A program made the position numbers and the translations under genes. Of a stretch of 64,000 bases of DNA, positions 30,725-39,853 are shown one piece after another. Position 1 is the stretch's first letter, and every line of letters starts with the position of its first letter. The notes below the pieces were generated by a model, which saw only the letters and a list, made by a program, of their open reading frames with translations, was not told where the DNA came from and made no database searches. The DNA is from Methanolinea sp. (lineage in GTDB: Archaea; Halobacteriota; Methanomicrobia; Methanomicrobiales; Methanospirillaceae), in assembly GCA_030019395.1 (NCBI GenBank), contig JASEES010000001.1, positions 62,001-126,000 of the forward strand. Direction: 5' to 3'.

Positions 30725-31603
30725 ATGGATTTGTCCCTGATCCAAAAAGACATTTTAATCACACTTATTTCGCTCTATCACAAGCATTCTCATCCCGTTA
30801 AGGGGGAGGAGATCGCGGAAGTGATTCGCAGGAACCCGGGGACTGTCCGCAACCAGATGCAGGCCCTCAAAGCGATCGGACTGGTCGACGGGATACCTGG
30901 TCCGAGAGGTGGGTATAATCCTACCGCACAGGCATACAGGGCACTGAACCTTGACATTTCCGAGAAAGAATACGACGTTCGGATATCCCGCAACGGCGAG
31001 GATGTGCCGGGGGTCAAGGTCGTGGAGATTGCATTCACCACGCTCTGTCACCCCGATATCTGCCGGGCAAATGCAACCATACGGGGCTCCGTCAAGGCTT
31101 TTGAGATCGGGGACCAGATAACGATTGGCCCGACACCCGTGAACAAGCTCCTGATAAGGGGCGAGGTTTATGGCAGAGACGAGGTCTCCCAGACGCTCCT
31201 CGTATCCATCTACGAGATGATCTCCCTGCCCAAGAAACCCATCAGGTATTACATGAGCAGCCCGCTGATCTCCCTGAAGAGAACAGATGCACTGGGCGAT
31301 GCGCTCCACCTTTTCAATGCCCACCGCATCCGCGGAGCCCCCGTGATCGAGGGGGACACCCTCTACGGGATTGTGACCATGAGCGATGTCGCCCGTGCAA
31401 TCGAGGACGGGATACCCATGACAACGCCCGTTTCCAGCGTCATGACGACCGATGTGGTGAAAGCACCGTCCACGGTCCAGCTCTTCGAGGTCATCCGGAG
31501 CTTCAAGGAGAGGGACATCGGCCGCCTGATCGTGATGGAAGGGCAAAAACCCGTCGGGATACTGACCCAGTCTGACATCATCAAGGTCTTCCCCTCTCTG
31601 TAA
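30725..31603 (+). CDS. Winged-helix transcriptional regulator with tandem CBS domains
   Basis: N-terminal HTH (VKGEEIAEVIRRNPGTVRNQMQALKAIGLVDGIPGPRGGY), C-terminal CBS pair (GAPVIEGDTLYGIVTMSDVARAI; GRLIVMEGQKPVGILTQSDII). Confidence 0.9.
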   Translation: MDLSLIQKDILITLISLYHKHSHPVKGEEIAEVIRRNPGTVRNQMQALKAIGLVDGIPGPRGGYNPTAQAYRALNLDISEKEYDVRISRNGEDVPGVKVVEIAFTTLCHPDICRANATIRGSVKAFEIGDQITIGPTPVNKLLIRGEVYGRDEVSQTLLVSIYEMISLPKKPIRYYMSSPLISLKRTDALGDALHLFNAHRIRGAPVIEGDTLYGIVTMSDVARAIEDGIPMTTPVSSVMTTDVVKAPSTVQLFEVIRSFKERDIGRLIVMEGQKPVGILTQSDIIKVFPSL

Positions 31604-31692
31604 TGGGATTCAGGATCTCAAACCCGGTTGGTAACGGTCTCGTTTTTCCCTCGCAGGATGACCCGCTGTCACAATCCGGGGTTTTTAAACAG

Positions 31693-31701
31693 CTTTATAT
31701 A
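31693..31701 (+). promoter_or_regulatory. Probable TATA box of the PRC-barrel gene
   Basis: CTTTATATA ends 23 nt upstream of ATG 31725. Confidence 0.55.
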
Positions 31702-31724
31702 TGAATAGGGCCACACCCTCTTTT

Positions 31725-31976
31725 ATGTCGAGAGTTCTGGCCCGGAGCCTTTCCAAGAAAAAGATCGTGACCAACGAGGGAAAAGTCATTGGCACGCTGA
31801 AGAACCTTGTTGTGGACTTCGAAACAGGTCAGGTGGTCGACCTTGTCATCTACCCTGATGCGTCCTTTGACACGACCGGGTACCGGACCGAGGGTGACCG
31901 CCTCTACATACCTTTCGAGGCTGTCAAGGACATCAAGGATTACATCGTTGTCGACCGCTACCTGTCGAGGAAATGA
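31725..31976 (+). CDS. PRC-barrel domain protein
   Basis: MSRVLARSLSKKKIVTNEGKVIGTLKNLVVDFETGQVVDLVI...LYIPFEAVKDIKDYIVV. Confidence 0.9.
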   Translation: MSRVLARSLSKKKIVTNEGKVIGTLKNLVVDFETGQVVDLVIYPDASFDTTGYRTEGDRLYIPFEAVKDIKDYIVVDRYLSRK

Positions 31977-32671
31977 GAAAAATACCGGTCCAGGGCCTCC
32001 ACAAAACCATCCCCGTACTCCTTTTCCGTCACTTCATCGGCATGGTCCTTTAATTTTGGGTGGGCATTCGCAACGGCGATTCCTGTTCCTGCCCTCTCGA
32101 GCATGTCGATATCGTTCTTTCCATCGCCGATGGCGAGGAAATCACGGGTCTCCATGCCCAGCAATCCCGCCAGTTTTGTGAATGCAGCACCCTTACTCAC
32201 GCCCGGCGGGTGGATATGGATGGCAAAACCCGTGTCAAGGACAACGACGGGATGGTCGCGGAGGATCTCCTCCACGAGGGAGACAGGGAGCGTCCGGGCA
32301 AACGCAACATCGACGAACCTGTAGGGGAGACTGTAGTGTTCGATCCCGATACCCCTCTTCCTGCAGGCGGAGACCAGTTCCCAGAGCGCGATCCGGGGTG
32401 CCGTTCCATCGGCCAGCACGGAAAGATCGTGGTTCCACCCGGGCCTGATTATCCCCCCGTTTTCACCGATGTAGATGCCTCCTGTCCCGGACATCTTGGA
32501 GAATGCGTCCATGAAACACGCAGTATTCCCGCTCGCGAGCACGACGCAGACCCCTGCATCAACGAGATTGCGCATTGACTCGATTGCCCCGGTGTGAACA
32601 CGGCGCCGGGCATCGGTGATTGTCCCGTCGATATCGGTGATAAGCCCCCTTAACCGACGCGGACTGGACAT
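31958..32671 (-). CDS. Phosphoglycolate phosphatase, archaeal HAD type
   Basis: LRGLITDIDGTITDARRRVHTGAIESMRNLVDAGVCVVLASGN; FLAIGDGKNDIDML; GIAVANAHPKLKDHADEVTEKEYGDGFVEAL. Confidence 0.93.
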   Translation of the reverse strand: MSSPRRLRGLITDIDGTITDARRRVHTGAIESMRNLVDAGVCVVLASGNTACFMDAFSKMSGTGGIYIGENGGIIRPGWNHDLSVLADGTAPRIALWELVSACRKRGIGIEHYSLPYRFVDVAFARTLPVSLVEEILRDHPVVVLDTGFAIHIHPPGVSKGAAFTKLAGLLGMETRDFLAIGDGKNDIDMLERAGTGIAVANAHPKLKDHADEVTEKEYGDGFVEALDRYFSHFLDR

Positions 32672-32824
32672 GGATTCGTCACCTGGAAGAAGGTTCTCCT
32701 CCTGGATCATTATGCCTTCCGCCCGGGGAGGAAGACGTGGTACGTGCACGGACAATGAATTGGCATCCGGGCAGGTCTGGTTTTTCTCCCTTTGGAATGT
32801 GCAAGGATGGCTTAAAAAAAGAGG

Positions 32825-33796
32825 TCAGGCCTCTTTGAGACCCGATTCTTCGACCATGAACGCAGCCTCGCCCTCGGGGAGGTTGGGACTGTCGACGAGG
32901 CGGGCAATACGTTTCCCTCCCTTGCTCTTGCGCAGGTATATCCGGAACGTGGCCGTGTGACCCACGATGTTACCGCCGATGGGTTTCGTCGGGTCGCCAA
33001 AGAAGACCGCGGGGTTCGAGAGGACCTGGTTTGTTACAAGTCCTACCGCGTTGTGCTCGTCGACGATCCTGAAGAGATCATGGAGGTGACGGTTGAGTTT
33101 CTGCTGTCGTGCTGCAAGGGTACCGCGTCCTGCATACTCGGCCCTGAAATGGGCCGTGAGCGAGTCGATGATGATCAGCCTGACCGGTCTTTCAGAATCT
33201 TTGAGTTCCTGTGCCTTCTCACGGGCGCTGTCCATCATGAGCATCTGGTGATCGGAAGTGTGTGCCCGGGCGACGTGGATGTTTTCCAGGAACTCTTCGG
33301 GATCGGCGTCGATACCAAGACCGAGTACCATCTGCTCGATACGCTCCGGGCGGAAGGTGTTTTCGGTGTCGATGAAGATCGCAGACCCCATGAGACCTCC
33401 TTCCTCCTCGGGGAGCTGGACGTTGACTGCGGCCTGGTGCGCCACCTGGCTTTTCCCGGAACCGAACTCACCGTACAGCTCGGTTATTGCCTGGGTCTCG
33501 AGCCCGCCGCCGAGAAGTGCGTCGAGCTCGGGCACGCGCATTTTCAGTTTCCTTACCTCTTTCCTCTGTTCGAAGACATCCTTTCCCGTCCGGAAACCGC
33601 CGAGGTCAACCATTTCCCTGGCTGCCTTGATCATCTTTTTTGCCGTGGATTCACCTATCTCGGCAGTCTCGGCAAGTTCCTGGGGCGATGCCGTGGCGAT
33701 GCTCTCCACTGTGAGGAATCCTGCTTCACGCAGTTTCTCGGCGGTACTTGGTCCCACACCGGGGAGGTCTTCAATTTCAAGGGATCCGGAACTCAT
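32825..33796 (-). CDS. radA: DNA repair and recombination protein RadA
   Basis: N-terminal HhH ([17 protein letters not shown]), Walker [37 protein letters not shown]. Confidence 0.98.
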   Translation of the reverse strand: MSSGSLEIEDLPGVGPSTAEKLREAGFLTVESIATASPQELAETAEIGESTAKKMIKAAREMVDLGGFRTGKDVFEQRKEVRKLKMRVPELDALLGGGLETQAITELYGEFGSGKSQVAHQAAVNVQLPEEEGGLMGSAIFIDTENTFRPERIEQMVLGLGIDADPEEFLENIHVARAHTSDHQMLMMDSAREKAQELKDSERPVRLIIIDSLTAHFRAEYAGRGTLAARQQKLNRHLHDLFRIVDEHNAVGLVTNQVLSNPAVFFGDPTKPIGGNIVGHTATFRIYLRKSKGGKRIARLVDSPNLPEGEAAFMVEESGLKEA

Positions 33797-33830
33797 CGGT
33801 CGTTCACCTTTTATGGAGAGAGGATCTCAC

Positions 33831-35168
33831 TCACCTGCATATATCTTCATAGCCGTGCGGGGTGAAAGTATCCGTCTCTGGTACGGGGCCGGTGAACCTC
33901 TCGCATCTCTTCAGCAGTCCTTCCCTGTCCGGGACATGCTCCTCCCAGGAAAGAATGCTGATCCTTTTTCCCATGCGGAGGACCTGTGCCTTTACCGCGT
34001 GGCCATGGGGAAGATCCCTGCCGGCAACGATGAAGCAGTCGGATCCGGTATCGAGGTAGGTGGAACCACCCGTGACAATGACATCTCCGCATATCTCCTC
34101 TTCTGCAACGGGTGAAGGGATGGGCACCCTGATCAGGCTTCCCCTGCCGGCATGGATCTCCCACTCTCCCGTCTTTGCCTGCCGGACGGAACAGAGGTAA
34201 AGGCCCACCTGTTCTCCGGGGAGAAGGGGTATTTTGGCATTGTCTCCCCACAGGACAACCCGTGCATCGGCAGTCCCGTCCGTGATGGTAATTGTGCGGA
34301 CAGATGAAGTCCTGCCGTCCCGGGTCACAAAAGACCGGGCGGGCGGGCACGAGATGACAGTCCCGGTCACGGAGCAGGTCTCTTTTCCCGCAATACTGCC
34401 GAGGGGGTCAGGAGCAGCAGCCATCTCCCCGTCCACCGGTTCAACGGTGCTCTTCTCGTCGATGCTGTATTCAGGTCCGTTCTTCCGGTATTTTTCGAGA
34501 GCCCCCCGGATCCTGAAGGAGGCACCCTCCACCATGTCACCCATGAGTTCGGGCACCCAGCAGACCATGCGGGAAATACTTTTTCCGTCACTGACCACCA
34601 TCTCTACCATCTCTGCCTCGCTCCCGTCTTTCCGGGCGACCTTCCGGGCTTCGCCGATGGCGAGGATGCAGATGGTGATGTCCTTTCTCCGGGGCGGGGC
34701 GAGGTATGGTGCAACCTCTGACGGTCCCGAAATCTCGACGGGGGCGGGTCTCATTGCCATTACGGTTATCTCGCCCGGGTTCCTGCCTGCATGCCTCCCG
34801 ATGACCTCGAGGACGTCTCCGATCCCGATGTCGTGGCTTGCGGCTGCCTTCTCGTCCCACAGGATTGCCCGTACCTGGCCGGTCTCGTCCCCGAGGATGA
34901 GGCTTGCGACAAGCCCTTTCTCGCCTTCCGGTCGTTCAAATTCCCGGACGGGATTCTTGGCGATGACCTTCCCGAAGAAGGAAAAAAGGCTCTGCTTTCC
35001 CCCCAGCCGCGCAATCTTGACGTGGTGTCGGCCGAGGTCCTGGACGACCATCATGGCAGCGGTCACCTCGTCGACGAGGTCACCGCAGGCCTCCATCTTC
35101 TCCTCTACCTTCCGCTCGAATTCTTCCCGGGAGAGCAGGTCATCCACGAGCGCATAGTGGAACTGCAC
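33831..35168 (-). CDS. Multi-OB-fold single-stranded DNA-binding protein (RPA-like)
   Basis: Repeated OB motifs (VASLILGDETGQVRAILWDEKA; VEMVVSDGKSISRMVCW; VRTITITDGTADARVVLWGDNA); adjacent to radA. Confidence 0.9.
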   Translation of the reverse strand: MQFHYALVDDLLSREEFERKVEEKMEACGDLVDEVTAAMMVVQDLGRHHVKIARLGGKQSLFSFFGKVIAKNPVREFERPEGEKGLVASLILGDETGQVRAILWDEKAAASHDIGIGDVLEVIGRHAGRNPGEITVMAMRPAPVEISGPSEVAPYLAPPRRKDITICILAIGEARKVARKDGSEAEMVEMVVSDGKSISRMVCWVPELMGDMVEGASFRIRGALEKYRKNGPEYSIDEKSTVEPVDGEMAAAPDPLGSIAGKETCSVTGTVISCPPARSFVTRDGRTSSVRTITITDGTADARVVLWGDNAKIPLLPGEQVGLYLCSVRQAKTGEWEIHAGRGSLIRVPIPSPVAEEEICGDVIVTGGSTYLDTGSDCFIVAGRDLPHGHAVKAQVLRMGKRISILSWEEHVPDREGLLKRCERFTGPVPETDTFTPHGYEDICR

Positions 35169-35183
35169 GAAATCCCTTTCACC

Positions 35184-36482
35184 TCATTCCTTCTGCCACG
35201 GCGGGATCTGCATCGTTGCAGTCAGGTCTTCAATTGTCTCTGCCCTCCGCATCAGCGCCGCCTCGCCCCCGTGTATGAGGACTTCGGCACACCGGGGGCG
35301 GCAGTTGTACTGGGACGACATGCAGAACCCGTATGCCCCGGTGTCCAGGATGGCAAGCAGGTCACCGGCCCCGATGGGAGGAAGCCTGCGGTCCGAAGCA
35401 AGGATATCCCCGCTTTCACAGATGGGGCCCGTGATGGTATACGTTTCGGACGGTAGCATGCCTGCCCTGCCATTGACAACGACCTCGTGGTAGGAATCGT
35501 ACATGGCCGGCCTGATGAGGAGATTGAAACCTGCATCGACGTTGACAAAGTTTTTGTGTGCTTTCTTGACAGAGTTGACCCGTACCAGGAGTATGGTCGA
35601 ATCTGCAACGAGATACCGCCCCGGTTCGACCCAGAGCGCGGGGTTAATACCCAGTTCGGCGGAAACGTCCCGTATCGGGGGTATGATGGCAGATGCATAG
35701 TCAGCAGGTGTCGGGGCCCGCTCTTCCTCGTAATGGTGGTAGGGGATTCCCAGCCCCCCTCCCAGGTCAATGAACTCAAGGGTGACCCCCATCCTGACAA
35801 GGTCGCGCACGATCTCTGCCATCACCCGTGCAGTCTGCGCAAAAGGTTCCGTTGCAAGGATTTGAGAGCCGATGTGGCAGTGGATACCAACGGGCTTTAC
35901 ACCCCTGCAGGCGAGGGCCTCCCGGTAGGCATCGCGAATCCTGTCGTGGGGGATGCCGAACTTGCTCGTCGCAAGCCCTGTTGCAATCTTCCTGTGCGTC
36001 GGGACGTCGATGGCCGGGTTGACACGAAACGCGATTTTTGTTTCCTTCCCTTTCTTTTGCGATATCCGGTCAAGCTGGCGGAGTTCGTCGAAGGAGTCAA
36101 CGGAGACGGTAACACCCGATTCGACTGCGAGCGAGAGGTCGTCGGTGCTCTTTGAACTCCCGTTGAAGAGCAGATCACCGGGTGCCATGCCTGCCGAGAG
36201 GGCGAGCCGGAGTTCGCCCGGGGAAAAGACATCCGCACCGGCACCCTCGCGGGCGAGTGCCCGCAGAATAGCGAGATTCCCGTTGGCCTTGGCCGCATAC
36301 AGGACTTTTACCTTTGGGTAACGGGATGATAGTTCATCCCGGAAGGATCGAAAAAGGGAGACGATACGGTCCTGGTCTGTCACGTAAAGGGGTGTCCCGT
36401 AGCGGGTGGCAAGTGTCGCACAGTCAATCCCGCCAATTGCGAGCTGCCCTTCCCTGATCGTGAGGTGGGGTGGCAGGTTCAT
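35184..36482 (-). CDS. lysA: Diaminopimelate decarboxylase
   Basis: LYAAKANGNLAILRALAREGAGADVFSPGEL; GIHCHIGSQI; CESGDILASDRRLP. Confidence 0.96.
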   Translation of the reverse strand: MNLPPHLTIREGQLAIGGIDCATLATRYGTPLYVTDQDRIVSLFRSFRDELSSRYPKVKVLYAAKANGNLAILRALAREGAGADVFSPGELRLALSAGMAPGDLLFNGSSKSTDDLSLAVESGVTVSVDSFDELRQLDRISQKKGKETKIAFRVNPAIDVPTHRKIATGLATSKFGIPHDRIRDAYREALACRGVKPVGIHCHIGSQILATEPFAQTARVMAEIVRDLVRMGVTLEFIDLGGGLGIPYHHYEEERAPTPADYASAIIPPIRDVSAELGINPALWVEPGRYLVADSTILLVRVNSVKKAHKNFVNVDAGFNLLIRPAMYDSYHEVVVNGRAGMLPSETYTITGPICESGDILASDRRLPPIGAGDLLAILDTGAYGFCMSSQYNCRPRCAEVLIHGGEAALMRRAETIEDLTATMQIPPWQKE

Positions 36483-37627
36483 AATCCCATATCCTCCATC
36501 CTCTCCAGTGCTTCGCGGATACGCTCCGTGGATCGCGTGAGGGCAAACCTGACGTACCCGTCCCCGCCTGATCCAAACCCTATACCGGGTGTGACGACGA
36601 TCCCTGCCTCGTCGAGCATCCGCGTTGCAAATGCCATGCAGTCATCGACGGGCATCCAGACATAGAAAGTCGCTTTGGGTGGTTCCACGCGAAACCCAAG
36701 CGCCCGCAGTCCCTTGACGAGGGTGTCCCTGCGTTCCCTGTAGATGCTGCACGCCTGTGCAACACAGTCCGGGGGGCCCGAGAGTGCCGCGATGGCTGCC
36801 CTCTGCACCGCGTCAAAGACCCCGGAGTCAACGTTTGTCTTGACCCGCCCCAGACCCGCAAGGATTTCCCTGTTTCCGACCGCCATCCCTATCCGCCAGC
36901 CGGTCATGTTGAAAGTCTTTGAGAGGGAATGCATCTCGATCGCCACGTCCATTGCCCCTTCCGTCGCGAGGAAGGAGGGAGCACGGTAACCATCGTAGGA
37001 GATCTCGGAGTAGGCATTGTCATGGACGATGATGATATCGTGTTCCCTTGCAAATTCGACAGCCCTCTCGAAGAACCCGGGGAGTGTGACTGCCGCGGTG
37101 GGGTTGTTGGGATAGTTGAGGAACATGATCCTCGCAGCATCCGCAATATCATCAGGAATGGCATCGAGATCCGGTATGAAGCCATTTTCTGCGCGGAGCG
37201 GCATCTCGTAAACCCGCCCCTCTGCAAAGAGCGTGGAGGTCCGGTAGACGGGATACCCCGGGCTTGGAACAAGGACGTAACTGCCGGGATCCACGAAGGC
37301 TTCCGGGATGTGGGCAATGCCATCCTTTGATCCCATCAGTGCAAGGACCTCTGTTGCCGGATCGAGGGTAACACCGAAACGATCACCGTACCAACGGGCG
37401 ACTGCCTGCCGGAAGCCGGGCATCCCCGCGTACGACGGGTAATGGTGATTTGCAGGGTCCCTTGCCGCCCGGCAGAGTTCCTCGACCACGTGGGGGGGCG
37501 TTGCAAGGTCAGGGTCACCTACTCCCATATCAATCACATCACACCCTTCCCGTATCTTTTTCGCTTTGAGTTCATCGATACGGGCGAAAAGGTAGGGAGG
37601 GAGTTTTCCCATGCGTTCCGCGTACAT
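36479..37627 (-). CDS. dapL: LL-diaminopimelate aminotransferase
   Basis: DVIDMGVGDPDLATPPHVVEEL; LNYPNNPTAAV; SLSKTFNMTGWRIGMAVGN; 4-nt overlap with lysA. Confidence 0.9.
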   Translation of the reverse strand: MYAERMGKLPPYLFARIDELKAKKIREGCDVIDMGVGDPDLATPPHVVEELCRAARDPANHHYPSYAGMPGFRQAVARWYGDRFGVTLDPATEVLALMGSKDGIAHIPEAFVDPGSYVLVPSPGYPVYRTSTLFAEGRVYEMPLRAENGFIPDLDAIPDDIADAARIMFLNYPNNPTAAVTLPGFFERAVEFAREHDIIIVHDNAYSEISYDGYRAPSFLATEGAMDVAIEMHSLSKTFNMTGWRIGMAVGNREILAGLGRVKTNVDSGVFDAVQRAAIAALSGPPDCVAQACSIYRERRDTLVKGLRALGFRVEPPKATFYVWMPVDDCMAFATRMLDEAGIVVTPGIGFGSGGDGYVRFALTRSTERIREALERMEDMGL

Positions 37628-37648
37628 GCGGGAAAATATTGGCCCTGA

Positions 37649-37674
37649 CCGCTCATTAAGGATTACATGAGCGG
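37649..37674. repeat. Inverted repeat in the dapL/cutA divergent intergenic region
   Basis: CCGCTCAT-TAAGGATTAC-ATGAGCGG, 8-bp perfect arms. Confidence 0.6.
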
Positions 37675-37754
37675 GAGGGGATCCCCCTGCGGGCTTGCCG
37701 CACGGATGGAAAATTCCATTTTTATAGCGGTTTCTGATGATCCCTCACCAGCCG

Positions 37755-37784
37755 TTACCCGGAAGGGTAAAGACCGGGTAAAGA
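37755..37784. promoter_or_regulatory. Clustered TTACCC/GGGTAA motifs, candidate operator upstream of cutA-fdhD
   Basis: TTACCC-GGAA-GGGTAA palindrome followed by direct repeat GGGTAAAGA-CC-GGGTAAAGA, immediately upstream of TATA-like CCTATAAG. Confidence 0.5.
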
Positions 37785-37847
37785 ACCTATAAGTGACCGG
37801 CCCACCCACGGCATTACACGGGTATTTATCTGCCCGGTCGGACGGAA

Positions 37848-38186
37848 GTGTCTTTCATGAGTCTGGAGGAAGCAGATCCCGTCAGGGTTATACTGACGAC
37901 AGCAGGCAGGGACAAGGGCCCCGAGATCGCGCGACACCTTGTCGAAAAGCGGCTTGCCGCATGTGTCAATACATCGGATGTAACGTCCTGTTACAGGTGG
38001 AAGGGAGAGTTCTGCTGCGACCAGGAAGTCCTCCTCGTCATCAAGACAACCCTTTCCCATGTCCGCGACGCCCTGGAGGAGATAAGGGCCATTCATCCAT
38101 ACGAACTTCCGGAAATGATTGTCCTTCCCGTTGAAGGGGGTTATCCGCCCTACCTCGCATGGGTGAGGGAGGAGACTGCGCCATGA
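37848..38186 (+). CDS. cutA: Divalent-cation tolerance protein CutA
   Basis: VILTTAGRDKGPEIARHLVEKRLAACVNTSDVTSCYRWKGEFCCDQEVLLVIKTT...IHPYELPEMIVLPVEGGYPPYLAWV. Confidence 0.95.
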   Translation: MSFMSLEEADPVRVILTTAGRDKGPEIARHLVEKRLAACVNTSDVTSCYRWKGEFCCDQEVLLVIKTTLSHVRDALEEIRAIHPYELPEMIVLPVEGGYPPYLAWVREETAP

Positions 38187-38965
38187 CCGTGACCACCGTT
38201 AAGGGAATACAGGTCAGGGAAGGCAGGATAATCGAGATAGACGATCCGGTCATCCAGGAAGATCGCTTTTCCCTTTGCATCAACGGGGAGTTCTATGCCC
38301 GCATCGTGGCGAGCAGGGACCAACTCAGAGAACTCGGTGCCGGGTTCGTTGTTTCCCAGGGACTTGCACGGGATGTCGGGGACGTGATCGTAAAAGGGGA
38401 CGAGATAGATGTTTTGGCATCTGTTGCTGACGGTGGTGGCAGAGAGGTGATATCGACCGGCGCGATCGGTCTCTCTCGCCCCTTTGAAAAGGTCGTCTCG
38501 CCGCTCACCCTGACCACACGGGATGTGTATGCCATCACGGAGGAGATCGAGACGGAGGTGTGGCACCAGACAGGTGCAGTCCACTGTTCCGTGCTCTCCT
38601 TCGGGGGCCGGGTAGTGGCACGTTCCAGTGATGTCGGAAGGCACAATACCGTTGACAAGGTCATCGGCCACGCTGTCCTCAACAGGCTGGACAGGTCGCA
38701 GTGCGTCATCGGATGCACGGGGAGGCAGCCGCGGGACATGGTTACGAAGGCTGCCCATGCGGGTATCCCGATCGTTATATCGAGGGCAGCGTCAACGAAA
38801 CAGGGGATCGAAGCCGCCTGGGAGGCCGGGATCACACTGGTCTGTTTCTCGCGGAAAGGCAGGTTCACGGTATATTCGCACCCCGGGCGCATCCGTGAAC
38901 TGTCCGGGATGGTCCTGTCACCACCATCCCGTGCAGGAGACATGCCCCGGCAGGAAAACAGATAA
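38183..38965 (+). CDS. fdhD: Formate dehydrogenase accessory sulfurtransferase FdhD
   Basis: TGAVHCSVLSFGGRVVARSSDVGRHNTVDKVIGHAVL; GRQPRDMVTKAAHAGIPIVISRAASTKQGIEAA. Confidence 0.93.
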   Translation: MTVTTVKGIQVREGRIIEIDDPVIQEDRFSLCINGEFYARIVASRDQLRELGAGFVVSQGLARDVGDVIVKGDEIDVLASVADGGGREVISTGAIGLSRPFEKVVSPLTLTTRDVYAITEEIETEVWHQTGAVHCSVLSFGGRVVARSSDVGRHNTVDKVIGHAVLNRLDRSQCVIGCTGRQPRDMVTKAAHAGIPIVISRAASTKQGIEAAWEAGITLVCFSRKGRFTVYSHPGRIRELSGMVLSPPSRAGDMPRQENR

Positions 38966-38999
38966 GAAGCCCGGTCCCACCAGTCATCAGGAGAGGGAA

Positions 39000-39485
39000 G
39001 TGGTATTTATCACAGGACAGAAGGAGGAAAAAGAAGCCGTTCTGGTTCTCGGCTGCCCGCAGGTCCCTGTCCAGACCGCCGTGGCGCTGTATCTCATGCA
39101 CGGCCTGCGAAGGCTTGGTGTCCGGCCGATCGTAGCCGGAAACCCTGCGGCAAGAATGCTGATTGACGTCTCAGATCCCCTTCACCACTATGCAGGCGAA
39201 ATGGTCGATCTCGATACGTTTATCGCCGACATGGCAGCCGGAAGGAGAAAACATGACTACTATATCGTCTTTGCGCACAACGACGCGGGAGTAACGTATG
39301 CTGCGACGGTCCAGTCCATCTCGGGAAAGAAGGTTATCATGATCATTTACGGGGAAAATTTTCAGGCTATCGCGGACAGGGTCGACTTTCCCGCCGAGAA
39401 GATCATGGCAAAGGCGGTCCATAACCCGATGCCCATGAAAAAGAAGATCGACGAGGTGCTCCCGTGGCTTGTATCGAATCTCTGA
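39000..39485 (+). CDS. DUF1890 family methanogen protein
   Basis: GTG start; VVFITGQKEEKEAVLVLGCPQVPVQTAVALYLMHGLRRLGVRPIVAGNPAA; immediately followed by a DUF1894-like gene, the usual neighbour. Confidence 0.75.
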   Translation: MVFITGQKEEKEAVLVLGCPQVPVQTAVALYLMHGLRRLGVRPIVAGNPAARMLIDVSDPLHHYAGEMVDLDTFIADMAAGRRKHDYYIVFAHNDAGVTYAATVQSISGKKVIMIIYGENFQAIADRVDFPAEKIMAKAVHNPMPMKKKIDEVLPWLVSNL

Positions 39486-39742
39486 AGTACGAAATCATCC
39501 TCCGGAATGCCACGTTTTCCGAATGCAGGGAATATATCCGGAAAAACTGCAGGGAACTCGTAACGGTTGATCCCGGTTTTGCACTCTTTGAAAAACCCGT
39601 GATTGGAGTTCCTCCCATTCTTCTTGGACTCGATGGAGATTCGATCACCTTTCCCTATACAAAACCCTGTTACGGGACATTCCTTTTGAGAACGGAGAAC
39701 CCGGAAGAAGCCGCAAGGTTAAGGTCCCTTTTGAAAAAATAG
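39464..39742 (+). CDS. DUF1894 family methanogen protein
   Basis: ESLKYEIILRNATFSECREYIRKNCRELVTVDPGFALFEKPVIGVPPILLGLDGD; overlaps the DUF1890 gene. Confidence 0.75.
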   Translation: MACIESLKYEIILRNATFSECREYIRKNCRELVTVDPGFALFEKPVIGVPPILLGLDGDSITFPYTKPCYGTFLLRTENPEEAARLRSLLKK

Positions 39743-39853
39743 GCGGGGAGGGTTTCCAGGAGTTTTCCCTTCCCCTGCCCGGCACCCTGCAATATCCCCC
39801 CAAGAAGGTATATCACCCCCCCACGGGAGAATCATACCATCCAGTGATATGCC

